The position numbers were made by a program, and so were the translations under genes. A DNA stretch of 64,000 nucleotides from Oopsacas minuta (lineage: Eukaryota; Porifera; Hexactinellida; Lyssacinosida; Leucopsacidae), in NCBI GenBank assembly GCA_024704765.1, contig JAKMXF010000044.1, positions 1 through 64,000 of the forward strand. The letters are read 5' to 3'. The first letter of the stretch is position 1, and every line of letters starts with the position of its first letter. A model generated the notes under the pieces. That model saw only the letters and a list, made by a program, of their open reading frames with translations, was not told where the DNA came from and searched no databases. Of the stretch, positions 11,035-22,575 are shown piece after piece.

Positions 11035-12475
11035 ATGGTACTTACACACAGAGGCTACATTGCTAAATTTCGTATTCCAAACTTGTGTTACTACTTTCAG
11101 TTTCATGAGAAAAGAGAAAAACACAGACAAACTGGCATGAGAATTCTTGATGTTGGCATCCTAGCAGAGGTATTCTCTACCTTTTATTGTAGAGAATGTG
11201 TTGGTAGTCTTTCCCTTTACGAAGAAAATGGATTCATGGATTCATACATACCAGTAGAGTCCTATGGCTGGACACCTACTGGTATTTCGCAGCGTAATTT
11301 CATAAACTATGTACAATATTTGATAGGCCCCCACTAGTCCAGAGCATGTCATCTCCATATCTGGACCGTCAGGAAGCTATTACCAAAGTTGCAGTAGGGA
11401 CTGCCATATCTGATGCCGCTAAACAGCTACCCCAAAGATCAGACTGTGAAGTATCACCTGATTCTAACGCTACCAACGTAACCTTCAGCTTCGATAGCTC
11501 TTGGAAGACCAAATTACTCTACTGTCATCTATAAACACCGTGGTTTAGCATCAATCAAGCTGTGTTCTGCTCTACATATACTAGTTGATAATGTGGCAAG
11601 GGACCATTCTGGCTGTCCTACTGGAGAAATCATGGTGTCGGTGGAGAAACCCATCAGGTTCTTCAGCACCTAATGCCCTAACAACTTTCCAACCAATTGA
11701 CATAAATAGGTGAAAGAAGTATCCAATAGTAATGCGACAGAAGAATTCTTTAGCCATCTTACATTAGGAATAGCTCAAAATGCTAAAGAATCCTTACACA
11801 ACATTATATGGAGTCTCTGTCCCAAAAGCAATTACTTATCACCTCAATCTATTTAGGATTAGCACTACTATAGCTTCTTAACCATTAACGAAGTTGAACT
11901 TTCACTATTCGGAATCCTGACTGACCTTGACCTGTCTCCCTCTTGGTTGAGTTATAGTGCAATTCTTAAACGAGAATACTGGTCAGATTATTCTCGATTA
12001 GCTCAGAAGAAGTCGAATTATCGAAGACGAAGAAGAAGAGCGAGACTATCCAAGCAACAATGAGAGGGTGCCCTGTTGAAATTAGAAGATGGAAGAAGGT
12101 ATAAAGGGAGGCAGTTTGGGTCTGAGAATTCCCCAAAGAGGAAGTGTGTCAGAGCTCGAAGACGGATCAGTATAACAGGTAGAGGAAGTACTGGAGTGAA
12201 GAGAAGCGAGGGACCGTGGCATTTCTCCTGAATCCACATGGCCTTCTAGCTCAACTTGCAGCTCTGACGAGTCGGATACCCTGTGCAGTATATGCTACAA
12301 GTAAGAACCAGAACTGTGACAAAGAGGAAACTTGGAAAGAATCAATCCAATTGGGTATATTGTGACAACTGCTCTCAATGGTTTATTGTCATAGTGCTAA
12401 CGTGGGCATTAAGACCGTGTCTAAAGCATCTTATTACTGTGATACGTGTTCTTAAAAGGTATGATAATTAACTGC
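11035..12475 (+). pseudogene. decayed Mutator-like transposase ending in a PHD-like finger
   Basis: Pieces in several frames follow the order of a Mutator-like transposase family known from many invertebrates: an N-terminal block RILDVGILAEVFSTFYCREC (about 11140-11200), a TFSFDSSWKT block near 11480-11510 corresponding to the family's FDGTW motif with the first catalytic Asp, and NAKESLHNIIWSLCPK near 11780-11830, the conserved pre-C-terminal motif. Then comes an Arg-rich tail (about 12010-12060). After it, DTLCSIC (12270) and, in shifted frames, WVYCDNCSQWF, CHSANVG and YYCDTC (to 12474) lay out the C4HC3 pattern of a PHD finger. Many stops and frameshifts make it a relic. Family placement is from remembered motifs, and the PHD could belong to an adjoining element. 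Confidence 0.55.
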
Positions 12476-15069
12476 TAAATCTACTCACTAGTGATCGACA
12501 AACTGAATATTTCCGAATATCGGTATTCAACAGAAATCGGATAGTTATTCCCAACGTTGTTCAAGGCTAAAATATTTCCTAAATATTATTGGTGTAGCTG
12601 TATCAAATATTTAATTATTTGGTTGGTAGAATATCCGGCCATAATTTTCAGCGAAAACTGTTTCGAACACTACTGCTACTACCCACGCTTAACGGTATCC
12701 TTGCATAATTTAGTGATTACCAGATAACTTGATCACTATGAGTATATATCCCAAATATTGTGTTTTAATCTCTAAAGATGTGAACAGAAGATAAAGATTG
12801 CAAGTAATACCAGAATCTCTGCGGACACGAAATGTTCGCAGGCTGCATAAAGCAAGCACGCGCATCTTACTTCTACCATTTAATGATTAATTTGTAAAGG
12901 GGCCTAAGGCATCTAGATAAGCCTTCGGCAGGAGCTAGCAAAAGCGGCGGATGAAGCGCGATTTTCGGCTTGTAATGGTTAAAAATATCTCGAATTATTA
13001 ATTATCTATCGGTTCTAGGCAAGAGACCATCCAAAATGTAATTACATTTAAGAAGATGTTTAGAGAATGATGCAGATAGACGTACTCTCACTTCTTCGTG
13101 GTTACCCGGATCAACTAGACAATGTTATTTAGCGGAGTTGACTACATAATTTGAATCGCTAAGTTTGTCATAAATGTTTTAGAAGTTGTAAGGAATATAT
13201 CATAAAATATACAGTAACCCATGCCTTCTAAATCACCGATTTCATAAAGGGAGGAAAATTATTGAGTTTCAGCACCTAGTAGAGTTTATTAACGAATATG
13301 AATCAAGTCGCATAATTGGCTAGTAAGTACTGTGAAAATTGATGTGGGAGCTGAATTGTAGAACATATGTACATTTAGTGTGAAGCATCTTTAGTAATTA
13401 AATACAACCATTTTTGGTGTATATGCATTTTGTCTGACCAAAAGTTTTAATGAAAATCCGCTACATATGGTTAATTAATACATTCATTTGGCATTTTGGA
13501 CCTTCACGGTGATTCTGACCTGTAAAAAGTTATTTCATTCAATTTCAAATCTCTTTACTTAAGCACGTTGAAACTTTATCCATAACATATATTTTGCTGT
13601 TGCTGAATAGAAAATGTCCAATAAAGTAATAGAAAAATTGACTCTGTATATAACGTTCATTACATTGCAAGACAACACCTAGAGGCAAACAAACACTACT
13701 CATTCCTAAAAGTATGATTTCTGAAAGAAGTTTTATATACGCTACTTTTCCAGTCCTTAACAGGACCTACTAGATCGGTGTTGCCTGCCCTGCAATCAGG
13801 GAGGGTATATCCATACTATTCAATTACGTAAACCCTCCTGACAAGAGGCAGTTTCATCGCCCATGCCCAGAGATGCATGATTATTTTAACAGTGGGAGGG
13901 TCCGCGAATCATAGGCATTTGTGCTCCAGAGTTTTTATTTGATTACTTTTATCAAATAGAATCCTTCAAATTTTTCCTTTCAAATCTAAATCCAATGTCT
14001 AAGAAATATTCTCCAATTGTAATTGATCCCTTCGGCGGTGCGGGTTAGCATGAATTCTCAGTTCCAGGAAGCAGGGAAGAATATTTTCCACAATATAATG
14101 GTGATCACAATAGTGAGATGAGGCTGCTGACCAGCTGGAAGGACTTTGCTTCTTTGCCTCAATCCTAGTTACGCCTGCTACTAAATCATCTCGAATCCTT
14201 TCAATTCCAAACCCAAATCTCTTTGGAATTGATAGGCATTTCAAGTCGATTCGTAGTGGCATAAAATAAAATAGAATCATCAATTTCTTTCATTTCTCAA
14301 TCTCTTTTCTTTTCAAAGCCTGAATTGGTAGTATTGTATTTTTTATTTTTGTTTATATTCTATTGGCATTCTAACTTCCTAATCCCAATTTTAATAGTAT
14401 TCTTAAGTTATCTTTGATTATGGTGCCTGTTAACGATGTTTTGGAATTTGACCAATCTATAAAGCAATTGTTTATATCGTCTAAACCAAAAGAATCAGAG
14501 CCACAATCCACTCTTATAGTGCATCATGATGAACTATTGAGAACCCTATTAAAATCAGATTTGTCAAGTTCTATGCCTCAAGTAGGGATTGTATTTTCAG
14601 GTATATTATTCCCTTTTCCTTTTTATTTTATTTTACTCTACATTTCAGCAATCTTGGATGTATTTATTATTGATCCTAGTCTATGGATAGTATGCCTTCT
14701 TTACATATGATTCCCAAGCACTTTAAACACTCATGCTGGGATATTATGCTTGTACACAAATATGAAATATCATAGCACTACACTAAGGAAATGTCAGTCG
14801 TTACAATTCTTGAACCATCGATTGGTTAGTATATCTAACTTTCTATTTCATGTATGCTACGTGTTATTTATCCAATTGTTGTTTTAACATAGTCGCAAAA
14901 GAATCTTATAACCTTTTTCTTTTCATCAGGAATTTATTCCCAGTTGAATTAATTACTAGCCCACAGTGATTATGATTTGTATTAGCATGCATTTACGAAA
15001 CCCATACTTATTATCTGTACTATTTGACAAATAAACAAATATATTCCTTATGATAGCTGAGCTATATTA
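12476..15069. other. non-coding interval
   Basis: No gene could be supported. Two ORF-like stretches (13999-14283 - strand and 14414-14710 + strand) show no recognisable domain. The second could be a short first exon, because a plausible GT donor (GTATAT) follows base 14600, but nothing downstream joins it. A GC-richer patch near 13755-13880 has no recognised RNA structure. Confidence 0.5.
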
Positions 15070-16403
15070 CAGGGTATCTCAAAAGTTTATCACCTTATTC
15101 ATCAAGCCAGTAAATTGTATTTAATGTATACAATCATTAGACTATTTGCCAATGTATTCACCGTTAAGTTCAATACAAGAATTAATGCGGTTTGGCTTTC
15201 CATCGATTACATTCTGGAGAATCGATGGGCTGATACCACTCCAGATGTTTTCCAAAATTTTCGCGAGTTGTTTTAGATTAGTAGCGGGCTTCCTCTTGTC
15301 CAGCTCTGCCTGCATAATGGCCCACAGATTTTCTATAGGATTCAAATCTGGCGAGTTACTAGGCCAGATATCTTTCGCCCAGAATCCTGGTAAATGGTCA
15401 GAAAGCCACTTCTGTGTCTTTATAGCAGTATGAGCAGGCGCTCCATCCTGCATAAAAAAAGTGGCGGACATCTTTCGATACAATTTCCTCTGAGTCAGGG
15501 GCCCTCTCATCTTCTTACGTTTATAGGTAGGGAGACAGCACTTATCCAGTATTTCATTGATATAATAGTCCGCATTCACAGATTGTCTTGGAGAGATTAG
15601 ATGGAGTTCTGATAGTCCACGATGACTCATCATTCCCCAGACCATTAATCTTGGAGGATTTTGACCGTTTCGACTGGAGTGATATTACGCGAACTGACGT
15701 CTCAAACCCGATCATTCTGTGAATTTGTAGGGTGAGAAAGCTCAAAGGGGCTTTCATCACTGAAGAAAACTCGCTCCCAATCAAGTGAAGTCCAAGATTT
15801 ATGCTCAAGACAGAACTTGACCCTTTTAGACTTCTGTACTTCCGTCAATTTAGGGTTTGATGGCCGTTTATACGCTTTAGCCCCAATAGAATTGTGTAAA
15901 TAACGGTGAACAGTATCTTTACTAATAGTAACATATTTACTTGAAATATATTTCGCCAATTTCCGAGTTGAATGCCATCATTTGCCTATGGATTTTCGAA
16001 TTATTATTTTTGGGACCCGGGAAAGTTTCGGCGGACGTCCAGAACGAGGCTTGCCGTTGAGCATTTCTCCAGCTTTTTGTTCCAATTCTTTATGGTTCGA
16101 ATTGTGACTCCAAGTGTGTCAGCAACTGTTCTTTGAGTGGAACCAGCTAGTAGCATATCTATCGCTCTTTCGCGGATGGATAATCTCGTCATTTTGACAT
16201 CGATAATATTGAAATTTGATAATTATCAAAGTATCGCAAAATGAATCACAGAATTAAACATTTGATACTACTCATGGTTGAGAACATTAGTCAACAATAA
16301 ATTGACGATGCTAAAATAAATGGGTAGGTAGTAAATGAAGTAGGCTGATTTCTGTTCAAATATATTGAAATACTAATGGTGAAAAAACTTTTGAGACACC
16401 CTG
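15070..16403 (-). mobile_element. Tc1-type transposon with both ends, 1334 bp
   Basis: Terminal repeats CAGGGTATCTCAAAAGTTT (from 15070) and CAGGGTGTCTCAAAAGTTT (read inward on the - strand from 16403) match at all but one position. TA flanks both (15068-15069 and 16404-16405). The element carries one broken transposase on the - strand. Confidence 0.93.
15142..16192 (-). pseudogene. Tc1-type DD37E transposase pseudogene
   Basis: The N-terminus at 16192 (MTRLSIRERAIDMLLAGSTQ) is an HTH typical of Tc1-like transposases. Catalytic landmarks follow in three frames: FFSDES, MQDGAPAHTA and SPDLNPIENLW. Between the second Asp and the Glu there are 37 residues, so the active site is of the DD37E class. 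Frameshifts lie near 16000 and 15700. The last piece (15645 to 15142) is open and ends with the usual ELNGEYIGK tail. Inactive. Confidence 0.9.
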
Positions 16404-16522
16404 TATAGTACAGTTTTTCTAATTGAAAAGGAGATAAATGTTATTGATAGTTAATAATCAACACGATCCATGTTATCCAATTATTTCCGTTCGACATCAC
16501 GTGACTGTTTAGCTAAAACTCG

Positions 16523-16917
16523 CAGGGTTGATAAAAATCGGCTTTTTTGATTTCAATCAGATTTTTTGATTTTAATCGGATATTTTCTATTTAAATCGGA
16601 TTTTGTATGACAGCTGCTGAACTATCCCGCTTAATATGAACAACCCCCTCAGGTCCCAATTCTTCGGCCTACGTAAGATTTGTATTAAGTCAAGTCATTA
16701 TGGAGGGGTTCACAATAAGCGACCCTGACTGTACAAATGAATAGATTTTCGATAGGTATACATAATAGTATCAGAATGGACATAATCAGCTTGATGAAAT
16801 ATTCAAAACATCAAAATATTGAATTTTAATTAGATATTTTGATAAAACTCGGATTTGGATTTATATCATGATTTAAATCAATGATTTAAATCACTTGATT
16901 TAAATCTAACAACCCTG
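16523..16917. mobile_element. hAT-type MITE, about 395 bp
   Basis: The ends are CAGGGTTG and its inverse CAACCCTG. Next to them, GCTAAAAC (16512-16519) and GCTAAAAG (16918-16925) form an 8-bp duplication with one mismatch, separated from the left end by 3 bases. An 8-bp duplication and a CAGGG terminus suit hAT. The interior is unusual: repeated ATTTAAATC/GATTTAAAT palindromes near the right end and GATTTTAATCGG-like repeats at the left. No ORF. Confidence 0.7.
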
Positions 16918-16929
16918 GCTAAAAGGGCA

Positions 16930-18490
16930 ATAGTTTGGATTGCATATTTTTGGCAAATTATCCACTTATTACTCTATTGTCGCGAGACTTTTAGCCAAAT
17001 CATTACAACCAATATATACTACATGCCCAACTTCCTATACCCTTTAATACGTTTGATACGATATTTCTAAGCACTATTGTGTAAATCTAGATATTGACAA
17101 TTTATGGCCCTATTCAAGATTGCGTCACACCGGTTAGAGAATGGTATCAAAATTTATTACAAGAGTTTGGGAAGAGGGTATGTATAGGGCTGTCGACGAA
17201 TCCTCATTTTCTAAGATCCAGGTATCAAATCGTTGGGCACAGAATACCCGGGTATAACAGGGTTCTTGGTATTTGAATTACGGAGGGATTACATGCTTAT
17301 TTTCTCACCAAAAAGGGCACAATAAGTCTAATATTTCAACATCGCATTAGTCATGTTCTCTACCAATTATACTATAATATATGTTAATCAATCATACTAA
17401 ATAGCAATATGATTTAATACAATGGATTACTAAAGACCTATCGCAGTATCTTGTCATCAACTAATAGTAACTATTCTGCAAGTCCACTAATTTGTAGTAT
17501 TCTTGAAATGACCTTTCAGAATTACTAATGCATCCAAAGAGAGTCACTTAAAATAGATCTTAACTTTGTTTTGAAAAGGCCTGCTGCGGAAATGCTCTTT
17601 CGGGTTCTACACTGGTAGGAGGGATAGTATAAAGGGATTGTTCAAGCAACTGTAAATTAGAGGATTTACTACCAGTGACCTCAAAAAGGCTGAATCTTTT
17701 AGCCAGAAATGAAAGTTATCTTCAAGAATTTTGTTTGTAGTTGTAGTTGTGGATTTGCGAATAGATTCTCTTGGATCATCGAGCATTGGATTTTTAGAAG
17801 AAACTAGATTCAAATTTGATAATTCAGTGGTGTTTGATGATATCCACAAATGTCTAAAACCTTGTAGAAATTGCAGTTGCTTCATTATGTAGCCGAGATT
17901 CTAATCTATTAACGGCAAAGGAATGTTTTATTTCATGTATTCACAAATTGAGAATATTAGATCACAACTGGCACTTGATATATTCAGGGGCGGATCTAGA
18001 AAATCTGGTAGGGTATGCAGCCACCCAACCGCCAAAATATTCAGTTATTGGATTTTGTTCTTTTACTTAATCATTATCACTTTATTCCGTTATTTTAACA
18101 AATTGTAGTTATACTATAACAGCTAGTATTTCTCAATATGTAGTGTTTTAACCAAAGATCAACAAATATTCTATAGTAATGTATGTAATTTATGCGATTT
18201 TTGTCAGGCTTAATCTCCATGACCAATTTAACCAATCTTGACAAGCAGTCTAAGGTACTCCAAAATTATTGTGTTTTTAATACAAATATTATGTATCTAA
18301 TGAGAATTTCTGAATGTGGAACTACATCTGTTGACTCAATATCAGGTAATTGTGAATTAGAAGGAAGTTGAGACTTTGCAAAAAGTTGCTCAAAGTTGAC
18401 TGATCTTTTGTCAAACAAACTTACTTGTATAAGGAAACACAAATTATAAAAGGGTAAACAAATAGTTAGAAATATGGTGAAATATATATT
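16930..18490. other. non-coding interval
   Basis: No supported gene. A sequence near 17019-17040 (CCCAACTTCCTATACCC) resembles the inner arm of the fold-back elements at 33.5 and 34.2 kb, probably a half copy. The motif GGGGCGGATCTAGAAAA near 17990 looks like a repeat boundary. The - strand ORF at 17607-17885 has no known domain. Confidence 0.45.
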
Positions 18491-18500
18491 CTTTCATTTA

Positions 18501-19832
18501 CAGTCTGTTACATAATTATTTAGAATGGAGATGTTTTATTACAAAACCTCAGTACTTTGTCTTACTTCACTCATACTACTTGTGTTTCGCTGTCCATAAT
18601 GGCTTAATGATATATTTTGCTAAAATTCCCTGAACCAAGTCATTATCTTATTTTTCCGGAAATTTTAGTCTTAAATATTAATTATGACTTAATGTAAATA
18701 TTCATTTTGACCTCCATTACTATTATTTTACCTTAATTATTTCCCTACTTGACAATCAGCTCTGAAAATGACTCAATACTAGAAGAGGGAAATTGTTAAG
18801 ACACTTCTACAATCCGGGGAACTTTTGCCCAAGGAAATCTCTGTTAATTGTGGAATTTCCTTAGCTACAGTATACCATGTTAAACGCCGATTAGATGAAG
18901 GTGTACCGCTATCTCACCAAAAGGGCGCAGGGGACCCAATAACTTGCGATCTTCCATCATATTGTCTATTCTTCATCAGGTTCGATGTAAACCATACCTC
19001 TCTTTGCGAACATTAGCAAGTCGTACAGGTAATAAGGCTTCCTATCAGACTGTCCGGAGAGTGTTGAAGGACCAATCTTACAACAAACCTTACCATGTTC
19101 AGATCCCTATGCTGAGTGAAAAAAGTCGCATGTACAGGATAGAATGGGCATAAAGTATAAATACTCGTAGAAACAATGAGTCCAAACAATATTTCTTGAC
19201 GAGAAGCCAATCTGGCTCTTAAGGGGAAGATTAAGGATGTAGACAAACTCCAACAAAAAAGGATCGCCCCAACAACGAAGCATGTCCCAAAGATACACGT
19301 GTGAGCTGCATTATCATCTATGGGTGCATTCCCATTGTGCGTTTTCACTAACAATATGAACAGTGCAATGTTTTAGATATATAGGAAGGATATTTGATAA
19401 CTCAAGCACAGGTGTATCATGAAAGTCAGTGGCGATTGGTAATGGATAATGATTCAAAACACACATCGCAAAAAGCCCGAACCTGGTTGGCACAAAATGT
19501 ACCAAATCAGATTCCATGGCCTTCACAAAGTCCAGATCTTAACCCCATTGAAATTTATTCGCATGGGTGAAGCGAGAGATACTTAAGCTAGGCCCAAGGA
19601 CAATTCCAGAACTGAAACTCAATTTAGAAGCTGTCTGGAATCGTATTCAACCAGATTTTCTCAAACCATCAATGCCGAAAAGATGCCAACTAGTAGTAGG
19701 GGCACCGGGTATCCTATGAATTATTAAGATTTATTACTTCACTCTCAATTTGGGGCATATATGGCAATGTATACTGTAACTCTAATAATTTTCGGCTTAA
19801 GTAACAATTCCAAATAAATATGTAACAGACTA
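18501..19832 (+). mobile_element. Tc1-type transposon with both ends, 1332 bp
   Basis: The left end CAGTCTGTTACATAATTATTT and the inverted right end TAGTCTGTTACATATTTATTT frame the element. TA lies at 18499-18500 and 19833-19834. It holds a heavily mutated transposase on the + strand. Confidence 0.92.
18768..19718 (+). pseudogene. Tc1-type DD34E transposase pseudogene
   Basis: The ATG at 18768 (MTQY, stop, KREIVKTLLQSGE) opens an HTH region with ISLATVYHVKRRLDEG. The domain linker reads LASRTGNKASYQTVRRVLKD in another frame. The catalytic end shows VMDNDSKHTSQKA and SQSPDLNPIE with 34 residues between Asp and Glu, the Tc1 DD34E arrangement. At least four frameshifts or stops are present, including a stop right after the ATG. 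The tail ends at the TGA 19716-19718. Confidence 0.85.
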
Positions 19833-20138
19833 TATATCAGAATTATATTCCTATGGCTCCTTAATAACTACAGTAGGCAATAATGAAATAATATTGAAGG
19901 AACATTTCCCGAATTACAAGTATATAGTCGAGAAAATAAATTCATTAGGGTTGTGGTATGGGCAATCGATCTACGGGATCTATTTAAAGCTCCATTGACA
20001 CTCGACTGGGAACATTCGACAAGCTGTTAGCAATGTGTGATGTGATAGGTTCCTGTTAGTGGGAAGGTGGCAAATATAGGGAGAGAAAGTTAACAAAATT
20101 CACTGCTGATGCTTTCATAGTAATGACAAAATTCAGCG

Positions 20139-20819
20139 TTGCGCCACCATGTATCCGTTAACTCATCACCAATTCGAATTTGTCTTTCCTGCTGTTTTTT
20201 CTCAAGGGCCTCTGGGAAGTTTTTCGGACAAGCCAGGCAACGACACGGTGGTAACTTCTACATTGATGTAGGAGATGTTATCTCTGTATACAAGGCACTG
20301 CGATTGCATCAGATACTTAAATTTAATATCATTCCACAAGGTTGCCTGAAGTTGAAATGCTCCTATTGTGCTACGTCTATCATATTTGAAGATTTACGTG
20401 TTATGCTTGAGACAAGTACAGAAGACACGCAAACACTTCTTGATTCCACTGACACACTTAAACATAATGTAGTCTTCATTGCAGGATTCTTAACATATAA
20501 ACACCAAGGGCAGGGAGAGGGAGATGAGGTATCAAGTGAATTCTTGCAAGAGCTTGACAGAGGAGGATTGAGAGTGCCTACATTAGACACCACATGTTTT
20601 GTATACATAGCCATCAATCTCCTCGGAAAACTTCCTGAATCAAAAAACAGATGTCGAGTGTACATAATGAAAATTCTTTCATATATGGATAGTCCTCTTG
20701 CGGAAAACCGGGAGCTGAGTTGTACTCTTGTTATTGCCCTACTAAATGCTCAAGTCAATCACACAAGTGATCGGGAGCTACAGTATGGCTGTCTTCGACG
20801 GAAGGAGAAACTTCAATAG
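20139..20819 (+). pseudogene. P-element-like transposase, C-terminal fragment
   Basis: A 226-codon open stretch with features of the C-terminal part of P-element/THAP9-like transposases: FFGQARQRHGGNFYID, a Cys pair (KLKCSYC), VVFIAGFLTYK (compare FIGGYLVYK in the copy at 22-24 kb), and ELDRGGLRVPTLDT. There is no N-terminal DNA-binding domain upstream, and the first 30 residues may be read in the wrong frame. It is therefore a fragment, with clean codons for about 200 residues. It is unlikely to be a host gene because the same block recurs in the adjacent element. Family naming relies on remembered motifs. Confidence 0.6.
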
Positions 20820-20849
20820 CTTATTTACAAATTTTTTCTTTATATCATC

Positions 20850-21360
20850 CTTATATTTGAATTCCTATTCGAGGTTCATACCTATTCTATGTTTAACTCT
20901 ACCAATAAAGGTAGAGACTAAGATATTACTATATATCGAAAAGTGTGAAAACCACAAAACTAAGCATTTTTGATAGGTTGACTAACTCAATTGACTCCAT
21001 ATGCAACTTACCTTTCGATAATTATACATTTGTCATACCTAACTCGTATCAATTACGAAATATTCACGATTTTACCTTATATGGAGGGATGAAACCGCAT
21101 AACTCACATTCCACAAATATTTGAGGTAAGGAATGTGACTAAATGACTCCTTACCCATGAATTCCCATTGTATAATAACACATTTATCATGTCTAACTCT
21201 AACTGGAAGCTATATTTTGACATTATTAACATAATGTAGAAAGGTGTGACAACCGCATAACTCACATTTCACAAATATTTTAGCTAAGGCAACATAACCA
21301 ATAGGCTCTAAAAGTATAACTTCTTATTCAACAATAACACATTTGGGGTATCTAACTATA
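20850..21360. repeat. tandem repeat, three units of about 143-158 bp
   Basis: ACCGCATAACTCACATT recurs at 21094 and 21252 (158 bp apart), with a diverged form at 20951 (ACCACAAAACTAAGCAT). Each unit also carries CATTT.TCATACCTAACTC-like and CACAAATATTT blocks. Non-coding, immediately downstream of the P-like fragment, and possibly part of that element's non-coding end. Confidence 0.7.
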
Positions 21361-22239
21361 GCGGTTTACGAGATCTCGATAAATACACAATGGACTCAAG
21401 TTCCAAGACCCAAGCTGGCAGCTCACAGTCCTTTATTAGAGTAGTCTATGACCTAAAACCATTCGCAGAACCTCTAGCTTAATTTTAATTTTGTTGCAGA
21501 ACTTATGCCTACCCTGTGTGTAACAGTATTTAATGGTCACCCTGTAATTTACTTGCCTATTCCTCTGCAGTGAGATGCACTAGAGGTTGCCCATGATTCT
21601 CAGTGACGAGACCCTCATGTATCGGGAGTGGTTTGTTGGCGAGTTGGGTATGAATCTTTATGTAAACTAGTTGTTCGGTTTTACTTGATATGTGTTTGAC
21701 GGCATGAAAAAGTTGGCCTTCCAAAATTGGTAAAATTGAAAGTAGGATAGATCAAGATGTATAATTGTTTAAATTGCTCAACAGCATTAAATAGGTAATC
21801 GATGGGCTTGTTAGGATATATTATGAATTTCGTGTAATCAAATAGAGTTTGGAAGCCATAAACTAAGGATGGGAATTTTTTGAATGCCCCAAGTACTTAG
21901 TAATCTTAATCATTGTACATTTGGGTCACTATATTTGTGGTAATGGTCATGAGTAAGACTAACCATAGCCTACTAAATATAAGGCCTAACAGTAATTTCA
22001 TTTTTGTACCAGGGATAAGTTATTAGCTGATTATATTAGCCAACAATTTTATATTTTTCAAATTTCTGATTATTAATTAGCCATATTGTTTAAACTCATT
22101 ATGATTGTTGTATATGCTAATAAGAATTTTTTCACTGACCTCCTCTAGTTACTAGTAATGATATTCTATCACATACCTATGCCATTTTATAATCCATTTC
22201 TGCTCACTATTAACTCGTATATTGTATCTCTGATGCCAG

Positions 22240-22575
22240 TGCCTGTTCTGCCCGGGTTGCCCAAGTGATCTTTACCTAGATGACAGAGTGCATATATTCA
22301 GAATGCCAGAGAATCTACCTGAACTTAAACAGGCCTGGATACGCGCTCTTCACCGTGAAGATATTGATCGTCTCAAGGTAGTTAATGTATGTATCAAGCA
22401 TTTCCGTGAAGAAGATGTTGAGTATTTTCATAAGCTTCCCAATGGTGACGGTACTTTCACTAGTGTACCTCGCGATAAACTTAAGCTGAAAGAAGGGGCA
22501 ATTCCGTTTACTTCCTGGTTGCCCCTCTTATTATTCATCAACATCGACAAGCAAACGTACTCGTTTGTCCTATGA
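22240..22575 (+). pseudogene. THAP-type zinc finger (DNA-binding part of P-like transposase)
   Basis: The C2CH THAP pattern reads from about 22240: CPGCPS with the Cys pair, VHIFRMPENLPELKQAW, then VCIKHFREEDVEYF supplying the last Cys and His, and finally KLKEGAIPF matching the AVP-box position. THAP fingers bind DNA and form the N-terminus of P-element transposases. A possible acceptor (GCCAG) lies just before TGCCTGTTC at about 22239, so a spliced 5' exon may exist. The piece is intact over about 95 codons and then leaves the frame near 22520. Confidence 0.75.

Noticed and set aside
14414-14710. 98-codon + strand ORF, possible first exon of a host gene
   Set aside because: A plausible donor follows base 14600 but no partner exon or homology is recognised; the second half is clearly intron-like hydrophobic translation.
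17607-17885. 92-codon - strand ORF
   Set aside because: No family resemblance and no splice context; one short ORF is expected by chance in this interval.
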